Assembly: GCA_015055655.1 (NCBI GenBank)
Contig: SVHW01000003.1
Coordinates: 62,001 to 126,000 of the forward strand
Length of the DNA stretch: 64,000 nucleotides
From: Clostridiales bacterium
Lineage (GTDB): Bacteria; Bacillota; Clostridia; Christensenellales; Borkfalkiaceae
Reading direction: 5' to 3'
The notes beneath the pieces were generated by a model. That model was not told where the DNA came from and searched no databases. It saw only the letters and a list, made by a program, of their open reading frames with translations. Position numbers and translations under genes: made by a program. This document shows positions 10,337 to 19,517 of this stretch, piece by piece. The stretch's first letter is position 1. Every line of letters starts with the position of its first letter.

Positions 10337-11227
10337 TTATTGTTTATTCACTATCACTTCTTTTCCAAATAAGAATACGCCTATCATGCCAGGGCCCACC
10401 GCCGAACCTACAGCCGAGCCCACGTAACCAATGTCTACTTTTACTTCTTTACCAAGCGCAGTAAACAGCATTTGTTTTAATATTTCCGCCTCGTCTAAAC
10501 AATCCGCGTGGCAAATCATCACTCTTTGATAAGGAACGTCTTCCCATACTTCCTTTGCCATTTCCGCAATTTTTTCCAACGAATTTTTTCTTCCCTTTAC
10601 TTTTGCATAAGCGAAATTTCTACCCAACGCATCGGCAATAATAATGGGTTTAATATGCAACAAGCCGCCAAAAAAGGCGCTTGCAGCGCTCACGCGGCCC
10701 GCTTGCTTTAAATAGGTAAGCTTATCCACCGAACCAATCATGTTCACCGTGAGTTTGTTCGCTTCTATCCAAGCCGCCGCTTCTTCTATCGTTTTACCTT
10801 CCGCGCGCAGTTCGCTTGCGCGAATAGCCAATAAGCCCAACGCAAAACATGCGCGAAGCGCGTCAATGCAAATTATTTTCATGTCGGGATATTTTTCCAA
10901 CACTTCTTCACGGGCAACGTAGCTCGCTTTAATACCCGCGGAAATTTCTGAGGACGTTCCTACGTATAATACGTCGTAACCCGCTTCTGCGTACTTGGTA
11001 AACGCCGCTTTGTATTGCGCCGCATTTACTTGTGACGTGATAAAACGCTTCCCTTCGCGCATCGCGTCGTAGAATTCTTTTGCGGGCATTTGTTTCCAAT
11101 CCAAATCCACGTCGTATTCTTGCCCATCGCAAGAATAATGCATGCAAACGTATTCAATGTCGTACGTTTCACGCAGCTCTTGATACAAATCGCAGCCAGA
11201 ATCGGTTAAAATAATATATTTTCTCAT
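10337..11227 (-). CDS. DegV family fatty-acid-binding protein (FakB-like)
   Basis: 296 residues, matching the usual DegV length. The N-terminus has LTDSGCDL, the strand-loop that binds the fatty acid carboxylate; TSQVNAAQY and YVGTSSEISAG follow, and the C-terminal domain has GSAVGSAVGPGMIGVF, where a His-containing H(T/V)GPG motif is more typical. DegV proteins hold a fatty acid while FakA phosphorylates it. The gene lies 17 nt after the fakA stop with AAAGGG as ribosome site, so a FakA-FakB pair is encoded in one operon. Confidence 0.85.
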   Translation of the reverse strand: MRKYIILTDSGCDLYQELRETYDIEYVCMHYSCDGQEYDVDLDWKQMPAKEFYDAMREGKRFITSQVNAAQYKAAFTKYAEAGYDVLYVGTSSEISAGIKASYVAREEVLEKYPDMKIICIDALRACFALGLLAIRASELRAEGKTIEEAAAWIEANKLTVNMIGSVDKLTYLKQAGRVSAASAFFGGLLHIKPIIIADALGRNFAYAKVKGRKNSLEKIAEMAKEVWEDVPYQRVMICHADCLDEAEILKQMLFTALGKEVKVDIGYVGSAVGSAVGPGMIGVFLFGKEVIVNKQ

Positions 11228-11244
11228 TTTTTCCCTTTGTTAAT

Positions 11245-12927
11245 TTACTCGATAATCAATAAGAAATCGTAAACGTCTTGTCCGCCCTCGATTTCGTACA
11301 TCTCTACGTGCGTGTAATCCTTTTCAATGCACGCGCGCAACGCGTCTTTTTCTTCGTCCGTTACGCCGTTGCCGTACACGACGATTAAAAATTCTTTTTC
11401 CGCCACGCCCAACTTTTCTATCAGCGAACACACCGCTTCCGTTTTCGTGGGTTGACAAAGCAGCATCGTGTGGTCGGTAAAGCCCATATACCCGTCTTTT
11501 TCAACCTTGACGCCGTTGAGCTCCGTCGTGCGCACCGCGCGGGCTACCATACCCGTCACCGTGCCTGCCATGCTCTCTTCCATCTGCGCTTGAATCGCGT
11601 CAGCGTCTTCCAACTCGTAATCCACCATTGCCAACGCCGAATAGCCTTGCCCGATGTTTTTACTTTCAATAACGCGGATTTCGGAATCGGTATAGATACT
11701 TGCCGCTTGTTTTGCCGCCATTACGATATTGCCGTTGTTGGGCAAAACGAAGACGCAATCGGCGTTCACCGTATCAAACGCCTTGATAAAATCTTCCGAA
11801 GAAGGGTTGTTCGTTTGGCCGCCGGAAATCACGTAATCCGCGCCCATTTCCAAAAACGTGCTTCTCAACCCTGCGCCTGCCGCTACCGTTACCGTCGCGT
11901 AAGGACGACGCGCGCGCTTGGGCATTTTCACCTCTTCCGCAATCGCCGATTCCGTCGCGCTCTCTTCGTGCACTTCGTTGTGTTGCAACGTCATATTTTC
12001 GATTTTTACGGTGAGATATTCGCCGTATTTTTGGCAATATTGCAATACCATGTACGGGGTCATCGTATGAACGTGCAGTTTTATAATCGTGCCCGTTTTG
12101 AACGCCACCACCGAATCCCCTATCGTTTCCAGATAGGCAACCAGCTCGTCCACGGAGAAGTTTTCTACGTCCGTTTTGCTCTTTTGTAAACGGAGCAATA
12201 ATTCGGTACAATACCCAAATTCCATCACGGAATTTTCGTCAAACTTCGACAAGTCCACCGCCTTTTGCGTTCCGCTTGCCAAATCGCTGACGCCTTCCAC
12301 TTTTTCGCCGCCGAGCGTCTTACAAAAACCTTCCGTAATATACACAAGCCCTGCGCCACCGCTGTCGATAACACCTGCCTCTTTCAATACGGCAAGAAGG
12401 TTGGGCGTCTTTTCCAACGATTTTTTCATCTCTACGAGATAACCGCCAAAAAACTCTTCCACGGTCATATCCTCATAATGTTGCGCGCAAATATTTTCCA
12501 CCGCCTCACGGGCAACGGTTAAAATCGTGCCTTCTACCGGATGCGCCACCGCACCGTACGCACATTTAACGCCCTGTTTCAAGGCTTCGCCAAGCTGTAT
12601 AACGGTAGCTTCCGTTTGCCCTTTTAATCCCTCGCTAAGCCCGAAAAAGAGTTGGGATAAAATAACGCCGGAATTTCCTCTTGCACCCAAAAGCATCCCT
12701 TGCGCCATTGCGTGCGCCTTGTCGGCTATCGCCGTTTTTTCTTCGTGCAACAGCTCGTTTAAGCCGCTTTGTAAGGTAAGATACATATTTTCGCCCGTAT
12801 CACCGTCGGGAATAGGGAAAACGTTTAAATCGTTTACCTTTTGCGCGTTTTTTTGTAAGTTGGCTACACCGCCGAGAATCATCTTCTCAAACAGCGCGCC
12901 GTCAATTGTTTTTCTTTCGTTTGCCAC
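11245..12927 (-). CDS. fakA: Fatty acid kinase subunit FakA (DAK2/YloV family)
   Basis: 560 residues from the GTG at 12925-12927. The N-terminal DhaL/DAK2 kinase domain carries NVFPIPDGDTGENM, the ATP/Mg site, and LGARGNSGVILSQ; the C-terminal half has the DegV-like domain with ISGGQTNNPSSEDF. FakA transfers phosphate from ATP to FakB-bound fatty acids, giving acyl-phosphate for phospholipid synthesis. An upstream ATG at 12987 is excluded: the -10 box TACAAT (12986-12991) overlaps it. The GTG fits where family proteins begin and has AAGGAG 12 nt upstream, a slightly long spacing. It is first in the operon, followed by its likely FakB partner and an acyltransferase. Confidence 0.9.
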   Translation of the reverse strand: MANERKTIDGALFEKMILGGVANLQKNAQKVNDLNVFPIPDGDTGENMYLTLQSGLNELLHEEKTAIADKAHAMAQGMLLGARGNSGVILSQLFFGLSEGLKGQTEATVIQLGEALKQGVKCAYGAVAHPVEGTILTVAREAVENICAQHYEDMTVEEFFGGYLVEMKKSLEKTPNLLAVLKEAGVIDSGGAGLVYITEGFCKTLGGEKVEGVSDLASGTQKAVDLSKFDENSVMEFGYCTELLLRLQKSKTDVENFSVDELVAYLETIGDSVVAFKTGTIIKLHVHTMTPYMVLQYCQKYGEYLTVKIENMTLQHNEVHEESATESAIAEEVKMPKRARRPYATVTVAAGAGLRSTFLEMGADYVISGGQTNNPSSEDFIKAFDTVNADCVFVLPNNGNIVMAAKQAASIYTDSEIRVIESKNIGQGYSALAMVDYELEDADAIQAQMEESMAGTVTGMVARAVRTTELNGVKVEKDGYMGFTDHTMLLCQPTKTEAVCSLIEKLGVAEKEFLIVVYGNGVTDEEKDALRACIEKDYTHVEMYEIEGGQDVYDFLLIIE

Positions 12928-12985
12928 GGAAAAAATATTCTCCTTTTGCGTGTATCGCGCACGTAAACCATACGCGTACGTTGAC

Positions 12986-13014
12986 ATTGTAACATTTTTT
13001 TATTACTTTTTCAA
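12986..13014 (-). promoter_or_regulatory. Promoter of the fakA operon
   Basis: TTGAAA (13009-13014) and TACAAT (12986-12991) are separated by 17 nt on the minus strand. The leader before the GTG start would be about 50 nt. Its position rules out the longer fakA frame. Confidence 0.75.
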
Positions 13015-13190
13015 GCGTTTGCACCTATTTTCACGAGATTTTGTTTTTTAAGCTTTACATTTTCACAATCTTTTCACAAAAAATGGTGTTTTTGGGGTTT
13101 TTTAGGCGATAAAAACCGTCTTCTTTTTAACTTTGTTAAAAAACACACAAATAAATTGTGAAGAAATTCCGTCTAATTTGCGTCGTTTAT

Positions 13191-13413
13191 AAAGAAAAAC
13201 GCCCCGTGAAAGGGACGTTTGTCTTTATAAACTGTTCAAGAAATAGTTTAATTTTTCCTTTTGTTCGCTGCTTAAATGTTCAAATACCAACGAAAAATGT
13301 AATTGCACGCTTTCTTTTCGTTCACTTTGAACGTTTACCCCAAAAACCTCATTTCTTATTTCTTGTATTTTGAGCTCGATTTCCTTTTGAACATATTTGT
13401 TTTTTATTGGCGC
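13191..13413. repeat. Left copy of a 223-bp direct repeat
   Basis: It aligns without gaps to 19747-19969 (offset 6,556 bp) with about 90% identity by eye. It contains a terminator hairpin (GGGACGT/ACGCCCC) and the 3' half of the Rho-N/SAP-like gene. The two copies are in the same orientation and bracket the serine hydrolase and the McrB-like module. Confidence 0.9.
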
Positions 13414-13434
13414 GCCTGTTTTGGGCGCGCGCAA
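13225..13434 (-). pseudogene. Truncated copy of the Rho-N/SAP-like gene
   Basis: The frame encodes 69 residues whose last 62 nearly match the C-terminus of the intact protein at 19781-20170 (shared blocks NVQSERKESVQLHFSLVFE and EKLNYFLNSL, with minor changes). The N-terminal Rho-N/SAP-like domain is absent, replaced by MRAPKT. It keeps the parent terminator but shows no ribosome site or promoter. It is best read as a 5'-deleted remnant left by a duplication. Confidence 0.75.
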
Positions 13435-13450
13435 ACTTTTCGCGTCGTTT

Positions 13451-14677
13451 TTATCTCAACGCTCTTTTTACCGCTTTTTCAAACTTGGTAGCGCTTTCAT
13501 TTCCAGCCCCGCCGTCCACCGTAGAATTCTTCATATATACCGCCACGATTTCGTTGCTAGGGTCTATCCAAAAATGAGAGCCGTACGCGCCGCTCCAACC
13601 GAACGCGCCTTTGGGTAAATACGGGTGATTATCGTCCGCAATCACTCTCACGCCCAACCCCCAAAACGTAGTGTCGTCAACCTTTACCTTTGGCGTGGAC
13701 ATTTCCTTAAAAACTTCTTCTTTCATAAGCCGCCCCGTCTCCGTCTTACCCTTATTTAAGAGCATAGTGGCAAATTTTGCATAGTCTTCCATGGTAGAAG
13801 CAAGCCCCGCACCCGCCGCACAATGCGTAACGGGATAGTTCCCAAACACACATCCGTCTGGCATCTGCACCGTGGTGTTTCCGTTTTCATCCCGTCCATG
13901 CATATCAATTACACGCGACCATTGTTCCGTAGTAGGCATAAAGGTTGTATTCGTCATACCGCAAGGCTCGAAAATTTCTTGCGTGTAAAACGCTTGTAAG
14001 GTTTGCCCTGAAACCTGCTCGATAATATACCCAAGCGTCGAAAATGCGGCTACCGCGCTATAAAATTGCGTAGAACCTGGCTCAAAATCCACGCCGAGCT
14101 CAGCAAAGCGTTTCGCATAACTTAATGAAGTTTTTCTGTCCTCGTTAGTGATAAAACTTTCTTTTTCCGTATCGTTGCTTCCTATCCCTGACGTGTGCGT
14201 AAGCAAATGTCTAATGGTTATGGCGGTTTTCGCTACGCCTAAATCCAGCAATTTGCCCCCGTCCGTCTTCGTAATACGCACGTTTTTGTATTCGGGGATA
14301 AATTTCGCCACTTCGTCGTCAAGCGAAAGCAAACCGCGGTCTACCAGTATCAACGTCGCCACCGCCGTAACGGGCTTCGTCATAGACGCCAAACGGAAAA
14401 TCGTAGTATCGTTCAACGGTTTTTTAGCAAGAGATGCGTAACCGAAGTAGTTTTTATAAACTACTTCTCCCTTTTGCATAACAAGATATCCCGAACCGAA
14501 AACCTTGTTGTTTTCAAAATCGAATTCCGCAATTCTTTCGATTTGTCTTGTCAGTTTACGTTTGTTGAGTATTTGCGTTTGTCCCCCACATCCGTTTGTC
14601 TTGCAAGCGAAAAAGCCAACGGAGCAACTCAAAGCCACTATCATCCCAAACACTCGCATAAAAAACTTTTTCTTCAT
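13451..14677 (-). CDS. Serine hydrolase, beta-lactamase class C family, probable lipoprotein
   Basis: 408 residues from the ATG at 14677 (five more codons are possible, start 14692; neither has a clear ribosome site). The N-terminus MKKKFFMRVF with hydrophobic core ends at FFAC, a passable lipobox. The catalytic SxxK is SMTK in RLASMTKPVTAV (about residue 98), and RHLLTHTSGIG is the usual downstream block. The second catalytic motif appears as YSA (FYSAVAAFSTLG) and the third region as GAYGSHFW. The family includes D,D-peptidases, esterases and class C enzymes; without the exact triad the substrate cannot be named. It sits between the 223-bp direct repeats, downstream of the McrB-like pair on the same strand. 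Confidence 0.8.
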   Translation of the reverse strand: MKKKFFMRVFGMIVALSCSVGFFACKTNGCGGQTQILNKRKLTRQIERIAEFDFENNKVFGSGYLVMQKGEVVYKNYFGYASLAKKPLNDTTIFRLASMTKPVTAVATLILVDRGLLSLDDEVAKFIPEYKNVRITKTDGGKLLDLGVAKTAITIRHLLTHTSGIGSNDTEKESFITNEDRKTSLSYAKRFAELGVDFEPGSTQFYSAVAAFSTLGYIIEQVSGQTLQAFYTQEIFEPCGMTNTTFMPTTEQWSRVIDMHGRDENGNTTVQMPDGCVFGNYPVTHCAAGAGLASTMEDYAKFATMLLNKGKTETGRLMKEEVFKEMSTPKVKVDDTTFWGLGVRVIADDNHPYLPKGAFGWSGAYGSHFWIDPSNEIVAVYMKNSTVDGGAGNESATKFEKAVKRALR

Positions 14678-14835
14678 AACACCGCTAACCATCTCTTTTT
14701 ATATATCGCATTTTACCATATTTCCCTTTGGTTGTCAACGCCCTTTCTTATCCTTACTTTTGTATGCAATGTTCTCTTCGTAGTTTAACGCTCGGCAATG
14801 TTTTGTCTATTTCCAATAATCCTCCACCCGAATAT

Positions 14836-14896
14836 CGGGTGGTTTTTCTTTATATCAACAAAACCTTTCCCCTCCTTGCAAAGGAGGGGAAAGGAT
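14836..14896. terminator. Inverted repeat after the zinc-ribbon gene
   Basis: CCTTTCCCCTCCTT (about 14865) pairs with AAGGAGGGGAAAGG (about 14881). It lies about 20 bp beyond the stop of the McrB-partner gene and is a likely terminator or processing hairpin for the two-gene operon. Confidence 0.6.
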
Positions 14897-14916
14897 AACC
14901 ACTTATGAAATTGTCT

Positions 14917-16449
14917 TTATTCGTGTACTTTCCCACATTTCGGGCAAATCGTTTTACCAAAGAAATTAATATCCGTGATATTTCTAAAAAACAATTGCGA
15001 TTCGATAAATTTATCCGTAAGGAATTTATTTCTCTTATTCGCTTCTTCGGGCGCAACTTTGGGCGTATATTCATAAATACCCGTTTCAAAATAGGCTTCT
15101 TGCTTTTCGGGACAAACCGTTTGCTTAATAACCGTTCTACAAGGCACGCAAACATGGCCTTCCTTCGTCGGCGTAAGCGTTTTGCCGCAGAAGGGGCAAA
15201 CGTCCCTTTTTTCGTCGCTGTATACCATCCCACGGAAGATAAGCTGTTGCATCCTTCTAAACGAGTCAATATCAAAAATACTCAAGTAGAAAAAGCCTTT
15301 CACGCCGCTTTCCCACGGGTCTGCATAGAAATATTCGTCCGCGCTACATTTCGCCTTAAATTTCTCTACTTTTCTCTCGTCCTGTTCCCCGTCGTTACGG
15401 AAGATTAAACAGATGCGATAATCTTTGTCCTTGTGGAAGGAAAAAAGCAAACCGCGAATCCCTTCGCAACGGTATTCTTCTAACTCCAATTTCCAATCTT
15501 TAAAAGTTGCCTCCGTGCTAAGGTTTAAGAAATTTAAACGTTTTCTCGTTGTAAATTGGAAATTAAAATGCCCCGCCGAGAAAACTGCCAACATATTACA
15601 GTACGCCGTGTACCCTTCTCGCGAGGCGTCGCCAACGTACAACTCGTCCTCAATTTCCGCATTGGTTGCAATAAACCATCTCAAAAGGGAATACACCTGT
15701 ATATAATCTTTATGCAAACGGAAAACGTTCGTCTTTTTCAACGTTAATTTTGATTTGTCCTTTTTACAATGCCGATACACGCTGCTGTGCAATTTTGCGC
15801 GCAAGGTATTGTCGATAAACAACAACTTTTCAAGGCAGCGCCCGTATGCCATTTGATATTCGTCCTGCGCACGAGAATACCCAAGGTTCAGTTTCCCTAT
15901 AGCCAAAAAATAATTCAAATGGTTCGTTCGTTGTAATAAATTGACGTGCAAATCACGGTGCGCGTACATGATATCTTTAAGCAAACTGATGTTGCGCTTT
16001 ACGTAACTAAGGATAATATTGATAAGCCGTGCAAAGGCAATATTCTCATAGATGAGATATTCTTCACACTTATCCAACGTCATCAGCTTTTTCGGCTTCA
16101 GTTCACCATCCTTGATATCCCCCCAAAGCTCGCTATGTCGGGATACGTGGCACATCGATTGGTTGTTCACCACGCGTACGGACTCAATAGGCAAAACGTT
16201 GTATACCTCTGTTAAACGAGTAATTGGCTTGGAGAAAATGCGTTTCAACGAGGGTAGCGCACGAATAATTTTATTCAACGTTCTCTCAATTTCTCGAAAA
16301 TGCCCGTCTTTGGGCGTGACAAATAAGTTGACCGTCGTCAACGTAAGCGCGTCAAAATCAGCGTAGGATAACCTGTTTTTTTCTTGAGCAAATTCTAACA
16401 ACGCAGAATATTCGTCATCCAAATCCTTTGGCAGTTGATTTTTCTGCAT
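14917..16449 (-). CDS. Partner protein of the McrB-like ATPase, DUF2357-like with C-terminal zinc ribbons
   Basis: 510 residues, no signal peptide or membrane segment. The start ATG (16447-16449) is one base after the ATPase stop, so the two are translationally coupled. The segment around RHSELWGDIKDGELKPKK and ENIAFARLINIIL resembles the N-terminal part of DUF2357 proteins, which accompany McrB-type ATPases; this assignment is by eye. Residues about 416-440 hold CPFCG and CVPC, and the extreme C-terminus has CPKCG: two zinc-binding sites. I could not find a convincing PD-(D/E)xK nuclease core, the usual effector in McrC. It may be a nucleic-acid-recognition subunit, or carry an unrecognised effector domain. 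Gene order (ATPase then partner) matches mcrB-mcrC. Confidence 0.6.
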   Translation of the reverse strand: MQKNQLPKDLDDEYSALLEFAQEKNRLSYADFDALTLTTVNLFVTPKDGHFREIERTLNKIIRALPSLKRIFSKPITRLTEVYNVLPIESVRVVNNQSMCHVSRHSELWGDIKDGELKPKKLMTLDKCEEYLIYENIAFARLINIILSYVKRNISLLKDIMYAHRDLHVNLLQRTNHLNYFLAIGKLNLGYSRAQDEYQMAYGRCLEKLLFIDNTLRAKLHSSVYRHCKKDKSKLTLKKTNVFRLHKDYIQVYSLLRWFIATNAEIEDELYVGDASREGYTAYCNMLAVFSAGHFNFQFTTRKRLNFLNLSTEATFKDWKLELEEYRCEGIRGLLFSFHKDKDYRICLIFRNDGEQDERKVEKFKAKCSADEYFYADPWESGVKGFFYLSIFDIDSFRRMQQLIFRGMVYSDEKRDVCPFCGKTLTPTKEGHVCVPCRTVIKQTVCPEKQEAYFETGIYEYTPKVAPEEANKRNKFLTDKFIESQLFFRNITDINFFGKTICPKCGKVHE

Positions 16450-16450
16450 A

Positions 16451-19426
16451 TTAATCCTCGTTCAATTTTAAGATAAACTTGCTACATTCGTGTAAATTCA
16501 GCTTTTCAAATTCCGCCGCCAACAACTCTTTATTTTCCACGCTCTTAAGTTCAAGCTTGCTAACCACTTTGCTCAGCAAAATCTTTTCTACTGCACTGTG
16601 GATAACCTTGTCCGAAGAAGCAAAACAGGAGCTGTAAACGTTAACGAAGCTTTCTATTTGCATTGCAATACGGTTACCAAACGAGATATTGTAAGGAGCA
16701 AGCAGTTTTTCCACTTCGCCGATAACGGGATATTCGTCAATGTTAAACTTAACCTTTTCTTTTGCCTTTGCAAACAGCTTTTCAAGCATATCAACAGGCA
16801 GGAATTTTTGGGGGACAGGGTCGTTATAATGCAACACCTTCGGCGCACGTTTATTAAAGTTCATCGTGTGCGCTCTGTCGTATACCTTATCACTGATTTC
16901 AAACGTACTTTCGTCACGGTTTGCCGTACCGATAAACCACACGTTTCCGGGGATTTTTATCGTATGCCCTTCAAACAAGCCTTCATACGGCACCTTTTCT
17001 CCTTCTTCCGTACGCATAAGACAAACGTTGAGAAGACGCAACTCTCTCTTATCCGGTTCGTTTTCCATAAGCGAAAGGAAATCGGAGAAATAATACTCGA
17101 TACGGCTAAGGTTCATTTCGTCCAAAACGATAAAGGTAAGCGTGTCCGCGTTCAGTTTTGCACGATACAACGCCTGCGTAAATTTCTTCGGCGTGAAGTT
17201 TTTACTAAATTCGTTGTAATAACCAAGCAGTTCGTTTTTATCTCTCCAAGAAGATTCCACTTCGATAATCTCGCACGTAGCGTGTAATGCTTCGGCAAAA
17301 ATTTTAGGAAGACTGGTTTTGCCCGTACCGCTCATACCTTGCAAAATAGTAAGTTTCGTCGTCCCTAACCCAGCAACAAAGGTTGCAATGTCTTCTTCCG
17401 TGTAAGACAAATGCAAACGGCTGTCACGAGCATACTGCACGACGAATTGAACCAACTTAGGCAGGGTAGGCTTATCGAATAATTCTTCGCGCTTTTTCGC
17501 AAGTTCTTCTTGGTATTGTGGAATTTTTGCATCCAACTCTGTAAAAATAGGGCAAGGGTCTGCGAAAAACACCTTTTCTTCCTTGGTTGCCACATCTTCC
17601 ACTATTACGGTGCCGTCGTTGCGCGTTGTCAATAATTCTTCCGGCAAATCCTTTAAGGAAATTTCCCCTTCTATCGTTTGCGGAACTTCGCTTTCTTCCA
17701 TTAACGCGTACTCGCGTTCTACCGTAATCCCTTTCGTATACGGGTTGCGGAATAACAAGTACGTGATTACCACTGCCGAGCCGAGCGAATAATACAACGC
17801 GTCGCTCTCTACTTTATATTCCAGCCCCCACGCCAGCATTTCATTCAACCACTCTTCGTCTTTAAAGTAACTGCTAACATATCCCTTCAATATCCCCTCG
17901 TCTAATGCTTGTACTACTTCGTAATATTTCCCGAACATACCCACAAGGAAGGTGGCAATCGTACAAACCGTAACTGCCGTTAACGCAACCTTGTAAAATA
18001 CGTTTGAACGGCTGAGGAAAGAAATTAAAGTGAAGAAAAACGACACGGCTATCAACGACAACAGCGCGATAATGATAAAGGCAATCGTTTGCGCGCCTTT
18101 GTCTAATATGAGATAGTTTTTAATTAAATCGTACCCGATTAATTTTATGTTAGGAAGTTTTATGTCCAAAAATTCAGGCAACACTTGCTCCCCAAAGGAA
18201 ATGGTAAGGATATTGGTAAGCAACGCAACAACGGAAAACGCCGTAATCAGCATAGCGCAAACAAACAACTCTATGCGCGCTCTGTACAAAACCTTTCTCT
18301 TTTTGCGTCTCTTCTCTTTTTTGACGTCTACTTGTTCCTTTTCTTCTTTTTTTACCAAATATAACTTTCGATAAATACCCAGCATTATAGCGTGCGCCAC
18401 GAGAAGACACGCCGTAATAATCAGCGGAATGAAATTGCTCGCCACGAACACCGCCGCACCCGTCATATAAAAGACGGAACTAGCAATAATGCCACCGATA
18501 AAATATATAGCCGTGAATACCGTGGCAAAAATAATGGTCTTCTTAGACGCCTCCACCAATAGCTTTTCGTCGGAGAAAATTTTCGTGACGCAACCTGCAA
18601 AATATTTTAACACAATAACAATTGCAATGGTTATCCCCACGAACGTAGCCATTGCCGAACAAATCATATTATTGCTAAGCGTTCCGCCTTGTCGTAAGAA
18701 ATAAAGAATTTGTATCGGGTAAAGATTGACGTATTTGCGTGAAGCAACTGCTTTGTATTGACAAAAAGCAACAAAGTACAAACAAATAACGACAACTACG
18801 CTGGCCGCCGCCAACGCCAAAAAGATACCCTTTCTAATCCATTGTTGCTTTACCGAACCCAACTCTTCGTCCTTTTCCGTTTTGGGTGCGTTCTCTTTAT
18901 TTAAAAACGTAGCAGCCACCATATAGATGACGTAAAATACAAGCGCAAGGATGAAAAGCGCACCACTATGTACCGCGTGAATCCCCTGCGTAACGTCAAA
19001 TATACGCATCAACGAGCAAATAATAATGCTGCTTAAATAATATACGCACGTCATTGCAACCGAAAGTAACACCGTCTTTCTTGCGTATTTTGCCAATCTA
19101 TTTTCGTCGTAGAAGAAGCTAAGTACGCCCTTCCCCAAAAACAACAGTGCGACACCTAACATAACGATGCCAGCAAGGAAAATAGCAAGCCCTATATACG
19201 CCGTATAATGCTCCCAATTCTTCACGTCGAATAGCAAGCTAAACATTTTAATGGGCACTATCGTTTCTTCCTCACCCGTTACCGTTCCGTAACTGATATA
19301 GGGAACAAGCATCGTCACCAGCATCAACACAGCGCTAACAACCAACGCCCCCAACAAGAAATATTTGCGGCTTTTTGCGATAATTACACCCACTTTTTCT
19401 TTTATCATCGTAAAAAAGTCTTCCAT
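16451..19426 (-). CDS. Membrane-anchored McrB-type AAA+ ATPase
   Basis: 991 residues. The first 560 contain about 12 hydrophobic helices with short basic loops (for example KKEKRRKKRK). The soluble C-terminal part is an AAA+ module of the McrB/MoxR branch: Walker A GMSGTGKT at about residue 700, Walker B FIVLDEMN at about 767, then GTANRDES with DKVYDRA at about 836-850. The last corresponds to the sensor/arginine-finger block that in McrB reads MNTADRS...LRRRF. The MNxxD GTP signature is changed, so nucleotide preference is uncertain. A strong promoter and GGAGGAG precede the ATG. It forms a two-gene operon with the zinc-ribbon protein. McrB proteins are cytosolic restriction motors; a polytopic membrane domain is unusual and suggests action at the envelope. 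Confidence 0.75.
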   Translation of the reverse strand: MEDFFTMIKEKVGVIIAKSRKYFLLGALVVSAVLMLVTMLVPYISYGTVTGEEETIVPIKMFSLLFDVKNWEHYTAYIGLAIFLAGIVMLGVALLFLGKGVLSFFYDENRLAKYARKTVLLSVAMTCVYYLSSIIICSLMRIFDVTQGIHAVHSGALFILALVFYVIYMVAATFLNKENAPKTEKDEELGSVKQQWIRKGIFLALAAASVVVVICLYFVAFCQYKAVASRKYVNLYPIQILYFLRQGGTLSNNMICSAMATFVGITIAIVIVLKYFAGCVTKIFSDEKLLVEASKKTIIFATVFTAIYFIGGIIASSVFYMTGAAVFVASNFIPLIITACLLVAHAIMLGIYRKLYLVKKEEKEQVDVKKEKRRKKRKVLYRARIELFVCAMLITAFSVVALLTNILTISFGEQVLPEFLDIKLPNIKLIGYDLIKNYLILDKGAQTIAFIIIALLSLIAVSFFFTLISFLSRSNVFYKVALTAVTVCTIATFLVGMFGKYYEVVQALDEGILKGYVSSYFKDEEWLNEMLAWGLEYKVESDALYYSLGSAVVITYLLFRNPYTKGITVEREYALMEESEVPQTIEGEISLKDLPEELLTTRNDGTVIVEDVATKEEKVFFADPCPIFTELDAKIPQYQEELAKKREELFDKPTLPKLVQFVVQYARDSRLHLSYTEEDIATFVAGLGTTKLTILQGMSGTGKTSLPKIFAEALHATCEIIEVESSWRDKNELLGYYNEFSKNFTPKKFTQALYRAKLNADTLTFIVLDEMNLSRIEYYFSDFLSLMENEPDKRELRLLNVCLMRTEEGEKVPYEGLFEGHTIKIPGNVWFIGTANRDESTFEISDKVYDRAHTMNFNKRAPKVLHYNDPVPQKFLPVDMLEKLFAKAKEKVKFNIDEYPVIGEVEKLLAPYNISFGNRIAMQIESFVNVYSSCFASSDKVIHSAVEKILLSKVVSKLELKSVENKELLAAEFEKLNLHECSKFILKLNED

Positions 19427-19466
19427 GTTCTCCTCCGTAAGACCGTTTTTTTGATTCTACCTTTTT

Positions 19467-19495
19467 ATTATATAGCCCTTTTTTGAAAATGGCAA
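19467..19495 (-). promoter_or_regulatory. Promoter of the McrB-like operon
   Basis: TTGCCA (19490-19495) and TATAAT (19467-19472) with a 17-nt spacer on the minus strand, about 40 nt before the start codon. The strength suggests constitutive expression. Confidence 0.75.
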
Positions 19496-19517
19496 GTGAT
19501 TAAACGCGTTTTTACAC

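Noticed and set aside
12928-12987. ATG at 12987 as start of fakA
   Set aside because: The -10 box TACAAT covers 12986-12991, so this codon cannot lie in the transcript from that promoter; homology begins near the GTG at 12927.
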